A stretch of DNA of 7,369 nt from an uncultured Alphaproteobacteria bacterium (lineage in GTDB: Bacteria > Pseudomonadota > Alphaproteobacteria > CALKHQ01). The stretch is taken from the NCBI GenBank assembly GCA_937988735.1, contig CALKHQ010000322.1:1-7369 (forward strand), written 5' to 3'. Below, piece after piece: positions 1-6,613 of the stretch (positions within the stretch are counted from its first letter, which is position 1; each line of letters opens with the position of its first letter). Below the pieces are notes generated by a model. It saw only the letters and a program-made list of their open reading frames with translations, was not told the DNA's origin and did not search any database. The position numbers were made by a program, and so were the translations under genes.

Positions 1-381
1 GGGATCGACCATGAAATCCTTCCGCAGGACCGGGATGTCCACCGCGGCCCGCGCCGCCGACAGATGGGCATCCTCGCCCTGGAAATAGGGCGTGTCGGTG
101 AGCACGGACAGGCAGGCGGCGCCGCCCTCGCGATAGGCGCGGGCGAGGGCAGGCGGGTCGAAATCGGCGCGGATCAATCCCTTGGACGGCGATGCTTTCT
201 TGATCTCGCAAATGATGCCGTAGCCGTCGGCCGCGCGCGCGGCAAGCGCGTCCGCGAACGGCCGCACCGGGCCGGCGGCCCGGGCGTGCGACTCCACCTC
301 GGAGAGGGGGACGCGCGCGCGACAGGCCGCGACATGCTCCCGCTTGACCGCGACGATCTCGTCGAGAACGGACGCCCCCGT
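1..381 (-). CDS. trpC: Indole-3-glycerol phosphate synthase, N-terminal part (runs off left edge)
   Basis: TrpC is a cytoplasmic TIM-barrel enzyme that decarboxylates and cyclises 1-(2-carboxyphenylamino)-1-deoxyribulose 5-phosphate to indole-3-glycerol phosphate. About 127 of the usual roughly 265 residues are visible. Seen in the frame: a start region SVLDEIVAVKREHVAA, then EIKKASPSKG at about residues 59-68, which carries the conserved catalytic Glu/Lys segment, then ADFDPPALARAYREGGAACL, SVLTDTPYFQG, and LRKDFMVDP at the left edge with the catalytic Lys-Asp-Phe strand. The frame begins just after the trpD stop codon. The start is unclear: no ATG, GTG or TTG lies near the conserved N terminus. 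An ACG at 381-379 sits 5 bases after GGAGG and would give a normal N terminus. The nearest ordinary upstream start is a GTG at 435-433, which would add 18 unusual residues inside trpD and lacks a good ribosome binding site. The family assignment is very sure; the start is not. Confidence 0.95.
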
Positions 382-382
382 C

Positions 383-1426
383 TCAGCCTCCCCGCGAGAT
401 TGCCACGGCCCGCTCCAGCGCGGCCCGCGCCGCACCGCTGTCGATCGCGGCGGACGCCCTGGCAATGCCGTCGGCGAGGCCGGAGGCGACGCCGGCGACC
501 ACGAGTCCGGCTGCCGCATTGAGCACGACGATGTCGCGCAGCGGCCCGGTCTGGCCGGACAGCACGGTGCGGATGGCACCGGCGTTGGCGGCAGCGTCGC
601 CTCCGACCAGATCCGACGGCTGCGCCCGCGGCAGCCCCAGAGCCTCGGGATCGATCCGGTGCTCGGTGATCCGGCCTTCGTTCAGCTCGGCCACGACGCT
701 GGGTCCGGTGGTGGTGAGCTCGTCCATGCCGTCGCTGCCGTGCACCACCCAGGCACGCTCGCAGCCCAGCCGCGCCAGCACCTCGGCGATCGGCCGCACC
801 CAGTGTTCGGCATAGACCCCGATGAGCTGGCGCTTCGTGCCGGCCGGATTGGCCAGCGGGCCGAGGATGTTGAAAATCGTCGCGGTGCCGAGTTCCACCC
901 GGGTCGGGCCGACGTTGCGCATCGCGCCGTGGTGACGCTGGGCCAGCATGAAACCGAATTTCGCCTCGGCGAGGCTGCGCGAAAAGGTGGCGAGATCGGC
1001 TTCGAGATTGAGCCCGAGTGCCGCGAGCACGTCGGCGGATCCGGACTTCGACGAACGGGCCACGTTGCCATGCTTGGCGACCGGCACCCCGCAGCCGGCG
1101 ATGACGAGCGCGGCGGCGGTCGAGATGTTGTGCGTGCCCTTGGCGTCGCCGCCGGTGCCGCAGGTGTCGATCGCGCCGTCCGGCGCCTGGACGGTGAGGG
1201 CGCGGGCGCGCATCGCGCGGGCCGCGCCCGTGATCTCCGCCACCGTCTCGCCCCGCACCCGGAGGCCCATCAGCAGGCCGCCCATCTGCGACGGGGTCAC
1301 GTCGCCGGCCATCAGCAGCTCGAACACGTGCTGTGCGTCGTCCTCGCTCAGCGTCTCGCCGGCGGCGATGGCGGCCAGCACCTGCTTGATCGACGGTCCG
1401 GCCTGGGTCGGCAGATGGCTGGTCAT
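383..1426 (-). CDS. trpD: Anthranilate phosphoribosyltransferase
   Basis: TrpD transfers the phosphoribosyl group of PRPP to anthranilate, giving N-(5-phosphoribosyl)anthranilate, the second committed step of Trp synthesis. The 347 residues match the usual length. Seen: an N-terminal helical region; the PRPP loop DTCGTGGDAKGTHNIST at 87-103; KHGNVARSSKSGSADVL at 118-134; the anthranilate-site helix RHHGAMRNVGPTRVELG at 164-180 running into TIFNILGPLANPAG; and HGSDGMDELTTTGP at 229-242, whose Asp-Glu pair binds Mg in the family. The start ATG overlaps the trpG stop as ATGA, and GGAG lies 7 bases upstream within trpG, so translation is probably coupled. One oddity is that the family motif KHGNR reads KHGNV here, with an Arg two residues later; all surrounding residues are normal and the frame is open, so the gene is probably active. 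Confidence 0.97.
   Translation of the reverse strand: MTSHLPTQAGPSIKQVLAAIAAGETLSEDDAQHVFELLMAGDVTPSQMGGLLMGLRVRGETVAEITGAARAMRARALTVQAPDGAIDTCGTGGDAKGTHNISTAAALVIAGCGVPVAKHGNVARSSKSGSADVLAALGLNLEADLATFSRSLAEAKFGFMLAQRHHGAMRNVGPTRVELGTATIFNILGPLANPAGTKRQLIGVYAEHWVRPIAEVLARLGCERAWVVHGSDGMDELTTTGPSVVAELNEGRITEHRIDPEALGLPRAQPSDLVGGDAAANAGAIRTVLSGQTGPLRDIVVLNAAAGLVVAGVASGLADGIARASAAIDSGAARAALERAVAISRGG
387..391 (-). promoter_or_regulatory. Ribosome binding site for trpC
   Basis: GGAGG (GGGGAGG if extended to 393) on the minus strand lies in the last codons of trpD and overlaps nothing else of note. Five bases separate it from an ACG triplet in the trpC frame. Its strength and spacing argue that trpC translation begins at about 381, not at the GTG at 435, and that it is coupled to trpD termination. 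Confidence 0.6.
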
Positions 1427-2013
1427 CGGGTCGCTCCGTTTCCGGTGGCGATCGTCAGGAAGTTGCGCAGCAGGTCGTGCCCGTGCTCGGTCGCGATGCT
1501 CTCCGGGTGGAACTGCACGCCGTGGATCGGCAGGCTGGCGTGGCGCAGGCCCATGATGACGCCGTCGTCCGACCAGGCGTTGACCAGCAGGCAGTCCGGC
1601 AGCCCGTCGCGAGCGACCATCAGCGAGTGGTAGCGGGTGGCGCGGAAGCCGTCCTCGAGGCCGGCGAACACGCCGGTGCCATCGTGGTGGATCGGGCTGG
1701 TCTTGCCGTGCAGCGGCTCCGGCGCGCGAACGACCCGGCCGCCAAAGACCTGGCCGATGGTCTGGTGTCCGAGGCAGACGCCGAGCACGGGCACCGCCTC
1801 TCGGGCGAGCGCCTCGACCAGCGGCAGGCAGATGCCGGCGCGGTCGGGGTCACAGGGCCCGGGGGAGAGGATCACCGCCTGCGGCCGCATCGCCACCGCC
1901 TCGTCCACGCTGATGGCGTCGTTGCGGTAGACGGTGCTCTCGGCACCGAGCTCCCCGAGGAAGTGGACGAGGTTGTAGGTAAAGCTGTCGTAGTTGTCGA
2001 TGAGCAGCAGCAT
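1423..2013 (-). CDS. trpG: Anthranilate synthase component II, glutamine amidotransferase
   Basis: TrpG is the class I glutamine amidotransferase subunit that feeds ammonia to TrpE. The chosen 196-residue product has the full family pattern: start LLLIDNYDSFTYNL, ILSPGPCDPDRAG at 48-60, the nucleophile elbow GVCLGHQTIGQVFGG with Cys80, the YHSLMV segment at 128-133, and GVQFHPESIATEHG at 165-178 with the catalytic His169 and Glu171. The frame stays open upstream to an ATG at 2070, but the 19 extra residues resemble no family N terminus, so 2013 is preferred. The ribosome binding site is poor: the bases before the ATG read GACCTCC, which resembles the 16S rRNA tail rather than its complement. 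Some bacteria use one such subunit for both anthranilate and p-aminobenzoate synthase (PabA). The neighbours favour TrpG, but a double role cannot be excluded. Confidence 0.95.
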   Translation of the reverse strand: MLLLIDNYDSFTYNLVHFLGELGAESTVYRNDAISVDEAVAMRPQAVILSPGPCDPDRAGICLPLVEALAREAVPVLGVCLGHQTIGQVFGGRVVRAPEPLHGKTSPIHHDGTGVFAGLEDGFRATRYHSLMVARDGLPDCLLVNAWSDDGVIMGLRHASLPIHGVQFHPESIATEHGHDLLRNFLTIATGNGATR

Positions 2014-2029
2014 GGAGGTCGCTTTCGTG

Positions 2030-2173
2030 CTAGGCTGCGGGATGGTCGAGTCGCGTGTGACACATGTCACGCCGCCACTGCCGCCATCGCCATCGCACGT
2101 GACCCGCGCCGTGCCTGTTCGGCATGATACCGAATTTGCCGCGCAAGATGGTTGGCGCCTCGTTCGGCGTCAT
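2030..2173 (-). CDS. Possible small ORF with clustered Trp codons, 47 codons
   Basis: The ATG lies two bases after the trpE stop codon (TAG GC ATG) and the frame runs 47 residues to a stop 16 bases before the trpG start. It begins MTPNEAPTILRGK and contains HVRWRWRQWRRD, with Trp at residues 28, 30 and 33 (TGG at 2092-2090, 2086-2084 and 2077-2075). The inverted repeat GTGACA-TG-TGTCAC follows directly. I recognise no family. It could be a leader peptide sensing Trp supply ahead of trpGDC, a chance frame through a simple CGATGG-rich tract, or a remnant. Against a leader: the Trp codons are not adjacent, the frame is long, and no terminator follows. It is reported because of its place, not because coding is shown. 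Confidence 0.2.
   Translation of the reverse strand: MTPNEAPTILRGKFGIMPNRHGAGHVRWRWRQWRRDMCHTRLDHPAA
2056..2071. promoter_or_regulatory. CRP-like palindrome upstream of trpG
   Basis: TGTGACACATGTCACG fits the CRP-family half-site pattern TGTGA-N6-TCACA in nine of ten defined positions, and its core GTGACA-CA-TGTCAC is a perfect inverted repeat. The centre lies about 50 bases before the trpG ATG. It may bind a CRP/FNR-family regulator acting on an internal promoter for trpGDC, or act only as an RNA hairpin. No convincing -10/-35 pair stands at the expected distance, so its role is open. Confidence 0.4.
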
Positions 2174-2175
2174 GC

Positions 2176-3705
2176 CTAAAGCCCGTCCGCGGCAAAGCGG
2201 AGAGCGTCTTCGGCGGCACGCAGCAGTGCGCGGGCCTTGTTGCAGCTCTCCTCGTATTCCGCCTGCGGGTCGCTGTCCGCGACCACGCCGCCGCCGGCCT
2301 GGACGTAGGCGATCCCGTCCTTGATCACGGCGGTCCGCAGCGCGATGCACGTGTCCATCGCCCCGTCGGCGCCGAAGTAGCCAACGGCACCGGCATAAAC
2401 CCCGCGGCGCTCCTGCTCCAGCTCGTCGATGATCTCCATCGCCCGCACCTTCGGCGCGCCGGTGACGGTGCCGACCGGGAAGCCGGCGATCAGTGCATCG
2501 AGCGCCGTCTTGTCCTTGCGCAGCCGGCCTTCGACGTTGGAGACGATGTGCATGACGTGGGAATAATACTCGATCACCTCGCGCTCGGTGACCTCCACCG
2601 AGCCGATCTCGGCGACGCGGCCCACGTCGTTGCGCGAGAGGTCGAGCAGCATCAGGTGCTCGGCCAGCTCCTTCGGGTCGTTCAGCAGGTCGGCGGCGAG
2701 CGCCCGGTCCTCCGCCGGCGTGGCGCCCCGGCGGCGGGTGCCGGCCAGCGGTCGGATGGTGACGATCCCGTCGCGGTGGCGGACCATGATCTCCGGGCTC
2801 GACCCCACGAGGGCGAGGTCGCCGAAGTCGAAGAAGAACAGGAAGGGCGAGGGGTTCAGCCGCCGGAGCGAGCGGTACAGCGCCAGCGGCGGCAGCTTGA
2901 ACGGGAAGCGGAAGCGCTGCGACGGCACCACCTGGAAGATGTCGCCGGCGCGGATGTACTCCTTCGCCTTCTCGACCATCGCCCGGTAGGCTTCCGGGGT
3001 CAGGTTCGACACCGGCGTGATCGGCTCAGCGGTCGCCGCCCGCGGCTCGCGCCGGTTGGGGAGGGAGCGGCGCAGGTCGGTGACCACGTCCGCCAGCCGT
3101 TCGCGGGCAAGGCCATAGGCGCGTTCGGCGCTGATGCCCGGGTCCGGCCACACCGGGGTGACGATGGTGACGAGATCCTCGACGCTGTCGAACACGGCCA
3201 CGATCGACGGCCGCAGCAGGATCGCATCCGGCACGTTGAGCGGGTCCGGATTGGAATCCGGCAGCCGCTCCATCAGCCGCACCATGTCGTAGCCGAGATA
3301 GCCGAACAGGCCGCAGGCCATCGGCGGCAGCTCCGGCGGGATCTCGATGCGGCATTCCTCGATCAGCGCCCGCAGCGAGGCCAGCGCGCCGGCCTTCTCG
3401 CCGACGGGGCAGGGGCGGAATGCCGCGGGATCGCCCGGCGTCGCCCGCGCCTCGCGGTTGATCACCGCATGGTCGTTCTTGCAGCGCCAGATCAGGTCCG
3501 GCCGCAGCCCGATGATGGAGTAGCGGCCGCGCAGCTTGCCGCCTTCGACCGATTCCAGCAGGAAGCTGTTCGGCAGCCCGTCGGCGAGCTTCATCAGCGC
3601 CGAGACCGGCGTCTCCAGGTCGGCAATCAGCCGCGTCCAGACCAGCTGCGGCCGTCCCGCCTCGTAGGCCGCGGTGAATGCATCAAGTTCGGGTGCGATC
3701 GCCAT
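2176..3705 (-). CDS. trpE: Anthranilate synthase component I
   Basis: TrpE converts chorismate to anthranilate, taking ammonia from TrpG, and is the usual Trp feedback point. The 509 residues are normal for the stand-alone subunit, not the TrpEG fusion found in rhizobia. Seen: the N-terminal Trp-binding motif LLES at 49-52 followed by GRYSIIG, so feedback inhibition is expected; and the chorismate-binding domain from about 235 to the end, with EYIRAGDIFQVVPSQRF (249-265), IRPLAGTRRRG (317-327), LLDLSRNDVGRV (353-364), YYSHVMHIVSNVEG (380-393), GFPVGTVTGAPKVRAMEII (408-426) and AGGGVVADSDPQAEYEES (470-487). The start has GGAAG 8 bases upstream and lies 15 bases after the ppiD stop, so trpE is very probably read from the ppiD promoter. 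The LLES motif and GTVTGAPK favour TrpE over PabB. Confidence 0.97.
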   Translation of the reverse strand: MAIAPELDAFTAAYEAGRPQLVWTRLIADLETPVSALMKLADGLPNSFLLESVEGGKLRGRYSIIGLRPDLIWRCKNDHAVINREARATPGDPAAFRPCPVGEKAGALASLRALIEECRIEIPPELPPMACGLFGYLGYDMVRLMERLPDSNPDPLNVPDAILLRPSIVAVFDSVEDLVTIVTPVWPDPGISAERAYGLARERLADVVTDLRRSLPNRREPRAATAEPITPVSNLTPEAYRAMVEKAKEYIRAGDIFQVVPSQRFRFPFKLPPLALYRSLRRLNPSPFLFFFDFGDLALVGSSPEIMVRHRDGIVTIRPLAGTRRRGATPAEDRALAADLLNDPKELAEHLMLLDLSRNDVGRVAEIGSVEVTEREVIEYYSHVMHIVSNVEGRLRKDKTALDALIAGFPVGTVTGAPKVRAMEIIDELEQERRGVYAGAVGYFGADGAMDTCIALRTAVIKDGIAYVQAGGGVVADSDPQAEYEESCNKARALLRAAEDALRFAADGL

Positions 3706-3720
3706 GACCGGTTCTTCCCG

Positions 3721-5628
3721 TCACGAACCGGCGCCGATCCGGCCGTAGGATTGCAGGAAGGTCTGGCGGATCGCCTCCTGCTGCACCCGCGGCTGGTGGC
3801 GGTTGTGCAGGACCCCGCCCAGCGCCTGGAGCACGTCGTTGGTGAGCTCGGCGCTCATCCGGAGCCACACCTCCTTCTCGGCCTCGGCATCCGGCGCCAC
3901 CGGGACCACCTCCCGCAGCCGGGCGACGTAGAACGCGCCTGCGCCGCCTTGGCTCATTGCCCCGTCGCCGGGCTCCATCTCGAACAGCCGGGCCGCGAGA
4001 TCGCGGGGCAGGCCGCCAGTCTGGGTGCCGTCGCGCCGCACGCCGCTCGCCTCCGCCACCTCCAGCCCGTACTCTGCCACCGCATCGGCCAGCGGCACGC
4101 CGGTGGCGAGCGCTTCCTCGATCGCGGTTGCCCGGGCGCGGGCGGCCTCCGTCTGCTGCTCGCGGGTCCAGTCGGCCAGCACCCGGTCGCGCACCGCCTC
4201 GAACGGCCGCCGGGAGGGCTCGGTCACCTCGCTGACCTCGACGAAGAACACGCCGCCGTTGGCCAGGTCGCGGCGGTCCGAGGGCGCACCCGGCTCGGTC
4301 GCGAACAGGGCGTCGCGCACCGGCTGTCCGCCAGGCACCGCCACCTCGCCGTCGTCGGGGCCCGTGCCGGACGCGGAAACCGCGGGAATGGTCTCGACGG
4401 TCAGCCCCACGGCCTCCGCCGCCTCGGCCAGCGTTGCGCCGCCGGCGATCTCGTCCTGGAGCTGGCCGGAGAGGTCGAACAGGGAGTCCTGGGCGATGCG
4501 GTGCGCGATTTCCTGCCGGAGCTGGTCGCGCACGTCGTCCAGCGTCGGCTCCCGGGCCGGCTCGATCCCGGCGAGGCGGTAGATGCGCCAGCCGAGCGGC
4601 GTCTCCACCGCCGGGCTCACCGCCCCGACCTCGCCGCCGAACAGCGCCTCGGCCGCCTCCGGCACGAACCATTCGTCCTCGGTGAAGCTCCCCATGGTCA
4701 GCCCCGACGGGTCCTGGCCCGCGATCTCGGCTGCAACCTCGGCGAAATCGCGGCCCTCGGCCAGCGCCGCCTCCGCCGCTTCCGCGGCGGCCGCGTCGGG
4801 CAGGATCATCTGTTCGACCTGCCGCTCCTCGGGAATGAAGAGCTGGTCGCGGCGGTAGAGGTACTCCTCCTCCAGCTGCTCCTCTTCCACCGTGATATCG
4901 GCGGCCATCACGTCCGGGTCGAGCAGCACGACCAGGCCGCTGCGGTACTCCGGCGCCAGGTAGTCGTCGCCATGCTCCTCGTAATAGGCCTGCAGGGTGG
5001 CATCGTCGGGCTCCTCGGGCGCCGGCATGGCGTCGGCGGAGACGCGGACGTAGTCGGCGATCCGGGTCTCCTCGCGGTAGGCCCGCAGCGTGTCGGCAAT
5101 CGGGTCGGGGATGCGGACCCCGCCGACGAGGGCCTGCAGCATCTCCTGCCGCGCGATGTCCAGCCTGAGCTGCTCGACGAACATCTGCTCGGTGACGCCG
5201 CGCGCCCGCAGCTCCTGCTCGAATCCGGCACGGTCGAAACGGCCGTCGGCGGTGCGGTGGCCCATGCGGTCGCGGATGAAGGCGGCGATGGTCGCGTCGT
5301 CGATCCTGAGCCCGGCGTCGGCGGCCAGGTTGTCGATCAGCGCGCGGCTGACCAGGTTGCTGATCGCCTGGTCGAGCAGGCCGAACTGAATGCCCTGAAT
5401 CGGCTCCAGCCGGAAGCCGAGCGCGCGGCCCTGCTGGTCGAGCAGCCCGCGGAACTCGCGGTCGATCGCCTGCACGGAGATGGTGCGCTCGCCCACCTCG
5501 ATCGGGCCGTCGCCGGGCGAGGTCCGCAGCACGTCGCCGATGCCCCAGATCGCGAAGCTCGCGATCAGCAGCACGAACAGCAGCTTCACGAAGAAGGACC
5601 CGGAAGTCTTGCGTAGCGACGTCAGCAT
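3721..5628 (-). CDS. ppiD: Membrane-anchored periplasmic folding factor, PpiD/SurA-N peptidylprolyl isomerase family
   Basis: PpiD-type proteins sit in the inner membrane with a large periplasmic part and help exported proteins fold after they leave the Sec channel. The 635 residues match the family. Seen: a basic start MLTSLRKTSG, one membrane helix at about 11-34 ending in FAIWGIGDVLR, a SurA-like N-terminal chaperone region to about 260, a parvulin-like domain at about 266-355 (EERQVEQMILPD, EGRDFAEVAAEIAGQDPSGL, GEVGAVSPAVETPLGWRIYRL), and a helical, Ala/Glu-rich C-terminal part. The two parvulin His positions (R-x-HIL and G-x-H) read EQMIL and GWR, so isomerase activity is doubtful and a chaperone role more likely, as reported for the E. 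coli PpiD parvulin domain. The frame is open upstream to 5715, but those residues resemble no family N terminus. GGAGA lies about 11 bases before the chosen ATG. It is the first gene of the minus-strand operon, ahead of trpE. Confidence 0.9.
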   Translation of the reverse strand: MLTSLRKTSGSFFVKLLFVLLIASFAIWGIGDVLRTSPGDGPIEVGERTISVQAIDREFRGLLDQQGRALGFRLEPIQGIQFGLLDQAISNLVSRALIDNLAADAGLRIDDATIAAFIRDRMGHRTADGRFDRAGFEQELRARGVTEQMFVEQLRLDIARQEMLQALVGGVRIPDPIADTLRAYREETRIADYVRVSADAMPAPEEPDDATLQAYYEEHGDDYLAPEYRSGLVVLLDPDVMAADITVEEEQLEEEYLYRRDQLFIPEERQVEQMILPDAAAAEAAEAALAEGRDFAEVAAEIAGQDPSGLTMGSFTEDEWFVPEAAEALFGGEVGAVSPAVETPLGWRIYRLAGIEPAREPTLDDVRDQLRQEIAHRIAQDSLFDLSGQLQDEIAGGATLAEAAEAVGLTVETIPAVSASGTGPDDGEVAVPGGQPVRDALFATEPGAPSDRRDLANGGVFFVEVSEVTEPSRRPFEAVRDRVLADWTREQQTEAARARATAIEEALATGVPLADAVAEYGLEVAEASGVRRDGTQTGGLPRDLAARLFEMEPGDGAMSQGGAGAFYVARLREVVPVAPDAEAEKEVWLRMSAELTNDVLQALGGVLHNRHQPRVQQEAIRQTFLQSYGRIGAGS

Positions 5629-5674
5629 GGGCCGAAGCGGTCTCCGCTCTGTCTCGTCTGCGGCCTGTCGGCCT

Positions 5675-5693
5675 GCCGGTCCCCGCGACCGGC
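5675..5693. repeat. Perfect 7-bp inverted repeat in the ppiD leader
   Basis: GCCGGTC (5675-5681) and GACCGGC (5687-5693) pair perfectly around a 5-base loop. The repeat would lie about 50 bases into the predicted ppiD-trp leader RNA. No T run follows on either strand, so it is not a standard terminator. It may be an operator or an RNA structure, or reflect only the high GC content. Confidence 0.5.
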
Positions 5694-5745
5694 TCCTTGC
5701 AAAGCCCTCCGGCACCGGACATGGTCCCTGTCCGAAGGGCGCCGG

Positions 5746-5774
5746 ATCATAGGTACCGTGCCGCCCGGCTGCAA
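5746..5774 (-). promoter_or_regulatory. Candidate sigma-70-type promoter for ppiD-trpEGDC
   Basis: On the minus strand, TTGCAG (5774-5769) and TATGAT (5751-5746) are separated by exactly 17 bases. The -10 element matches the consensus in five of six positions, while the -35 keeps only the strong TTG. It stands out in a very GC-rich background. Transcription would begin near 5739 and leave a leader of about 110 bases before ppiD. Confidence 0.5.
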
Positions 5775-5822
5775 CTGCGACCTCGCCCGCGCGCCGCTCC
5801 GCGCCCGCGGATCGGGGCGCAC

Positions 5823-5833
5823 AGGAGGAGGAG
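5823..5833 (+). promoter_or_regulatory. Ribosome binding site for tpiA
   Basis: AGGAGGAGGAG is a tandem, very strong shine-dalgarno sequence just before the ATG at 5838. It fixes the tpiA start and rules out the longer open frame that begins at 5697. Confidence 0.85.
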
Positions 5834-5837
5834 CCAG

Positions 5838-6581
5838 ATGGCCCAGCGGATGATCGCCGGCAACTGGAAGATGAACATGCTGCGCGCGGAGGGGCGCGCG
5901 CTCGCGGAGGCGGTGGCCGCCGGTGCCGGCGACAGCGCCGGCGTCGCGGTCGTGATCTGCCCGCCGGCGACGCTGATCGCGGAGATTGTCGCCGCCGTGA
6001 AGGGCTCGAAGGTGACGGTCGGCGGTCAGGACTGCCACACCGAAGCGAGCGGCGCCCACACCGGGGACATCGCGGCCCCGATGCTCGCCGACCTTGGCTG
6101 CACCCACGTCATCGTCGGCCATTCCGAGCGGCGCCAGGATCACGGGGAGGAGAACGAGCACGTCCGGGCAAAGGCGCAGGCGGCGCTGGCCGCAGGCCTG
6201 ACCCCGATCATCTGCATCGGCGAGACCGAGGCGGAGCGCGACGCGGACGCGACGGAAGTGATCCTGTCGCGCCAGCTCGCCGAGTCGGTGCCGCCGGGCT
6301 GCGCGGGTTCCGAAATCGTCGTCGCCTACGAGCCGGTTTGGGCGATCGGCACCGGCCGCACCGCGACTCCGGAGCAGGTGGCGCACGCCCATGCGCACAT
6401 CCGGTCGCGGCTGGCGGACCTGGTCTCCCGCCCGGAGGCGGTGCCGCTGCTCTACGGTGGCTCGGTGAAGCCGGGGAACGCGGCCGAGCTGCTGGCGACC
6501 GCCAACGTCGACGGTGCGCTCGTCGGCGGCGCGAGCCTCAAGGCCGAGGATTTCCTCGCCATCGTCGCCGCCGCACGCTGA
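5838..6581 (+). CDS. tpiA: Triosephosphate isomerase
   Basis: TpiA interconverts dihydroxyacetone phosphate and glyceraldehyde 3-phosphate in glycolysis and gluconeogenesis, as a cytoplasmic dimer of TIM barrels. The 247 residues are a standard length. Seen: IAGNWKMN with Asn9 and Lys11, GGQDCHTEASGAHTGDI at 62-78, the electrophile segment IVGHSERR with His95, ICIGETEAER at 125-134, AYEPVWAIGTGRTA at 163-176 with catalytic base Glu165 and flexible loop 6, and the phosphate-binding LLYGGSVKPGN (204-214) and ALVGGASL. All active-site residues are present. It is the first gene of the plus-strand block with secG and pyrG, an order I recall as common in alphaproteobacteria. Confidence 0.98.
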   Translation: MAQRMIAGNWKMNMLRAEGRALAEAVAAGAGDSAGVAVVICPPATLIAEIVAAVKGSKVTVGGQDCHTEASGAHTGDIAAPMLADLGCTHVIVGHSERRQDHGEENEHVRAKAQAALAAGLTPIICIGETEAERDADATEVILSRQLAESVPPGCAGSEIVVAYEPVWAIGTGRTATPEQVAHAHAHIRSRLADLVSRPEAVPLLYGGSVKPGNAAELLATANVDGALVGGASLKAEDFLAIVAAAR

Positions 6582-6613
6582 CCTGCCCAAACACCCCCCT
6601 AGGCAAGCGGCGC

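Larger units (their letters stand above)
2014..2175 (-). other. Gap between trpE and trpG
   Basis: This 162-base gap is the only long interval inside the otherwise compact trp cluster. It holds a short reading frame with three close Trp codons (2173-2030), a CRP-like palindrome (2056-2071), and a weak -10-like TATCAT at 2129-2124 on the minus strand with no convincing -35 partner. There is no hairpin followed by a T run, so I see no classical rho-independent terminator. Confidence 0.6.
5629..5837. other. Divergent intergenic region between ppiD and tpiA
   Basis: This 209-base stretch separates the two operons. It carries a candidate promoter for ppiD-trp (5746-5774, minus strand), a perfect 7-bp hairpin in the ppiD leader (5675-5693), a short tandem GGCCTG repeat at about 5662-5676, and the tpiA ribosome binding site. 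For tpiA the plus strand offers only a weak TTGCAA (5697-5702) with CATGGT 17 bases on; I do not claim it as a promoter. Confidence 0.7.

Noticed and set aside
344..1633. A 429-codon plus-strand open frame antisense to trpD
   Set aside because: TrpD on the other strand has full-length family motifs; this frame shows no domain and has shadow composition.
2014..2070. A longer TrpG starting at 2070
   Set aside because: The extra residues (MTCVTRDSTIPQPSTKATS) do not resemble any TrpG N terminus, while LLLIDNYDSF directly after the ATG at 2013 is the classic start.
2020..2140. A rho-independent terminator between trpE and trpG
   Set aside because: The hairpin at 2057-2070 is not followed by a T run on either strand.
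2152..5616. A 1154-codon open frame on the plus strand, antisense to trpE and ppiD
   Set aside because: It lies opposite two clearly real genes and is rich in His, Arg, Gly and Ala with no recognisable domain. Long antisense frames of this kind arise from high GC at third codon positions.
5629..5715. A longer PpiD starting at 5715
   Set aside because: The 29 extra residues are Arg/Gly-rich and would sit in front of the basic, membrane-anchoring N terminus typical of the family.
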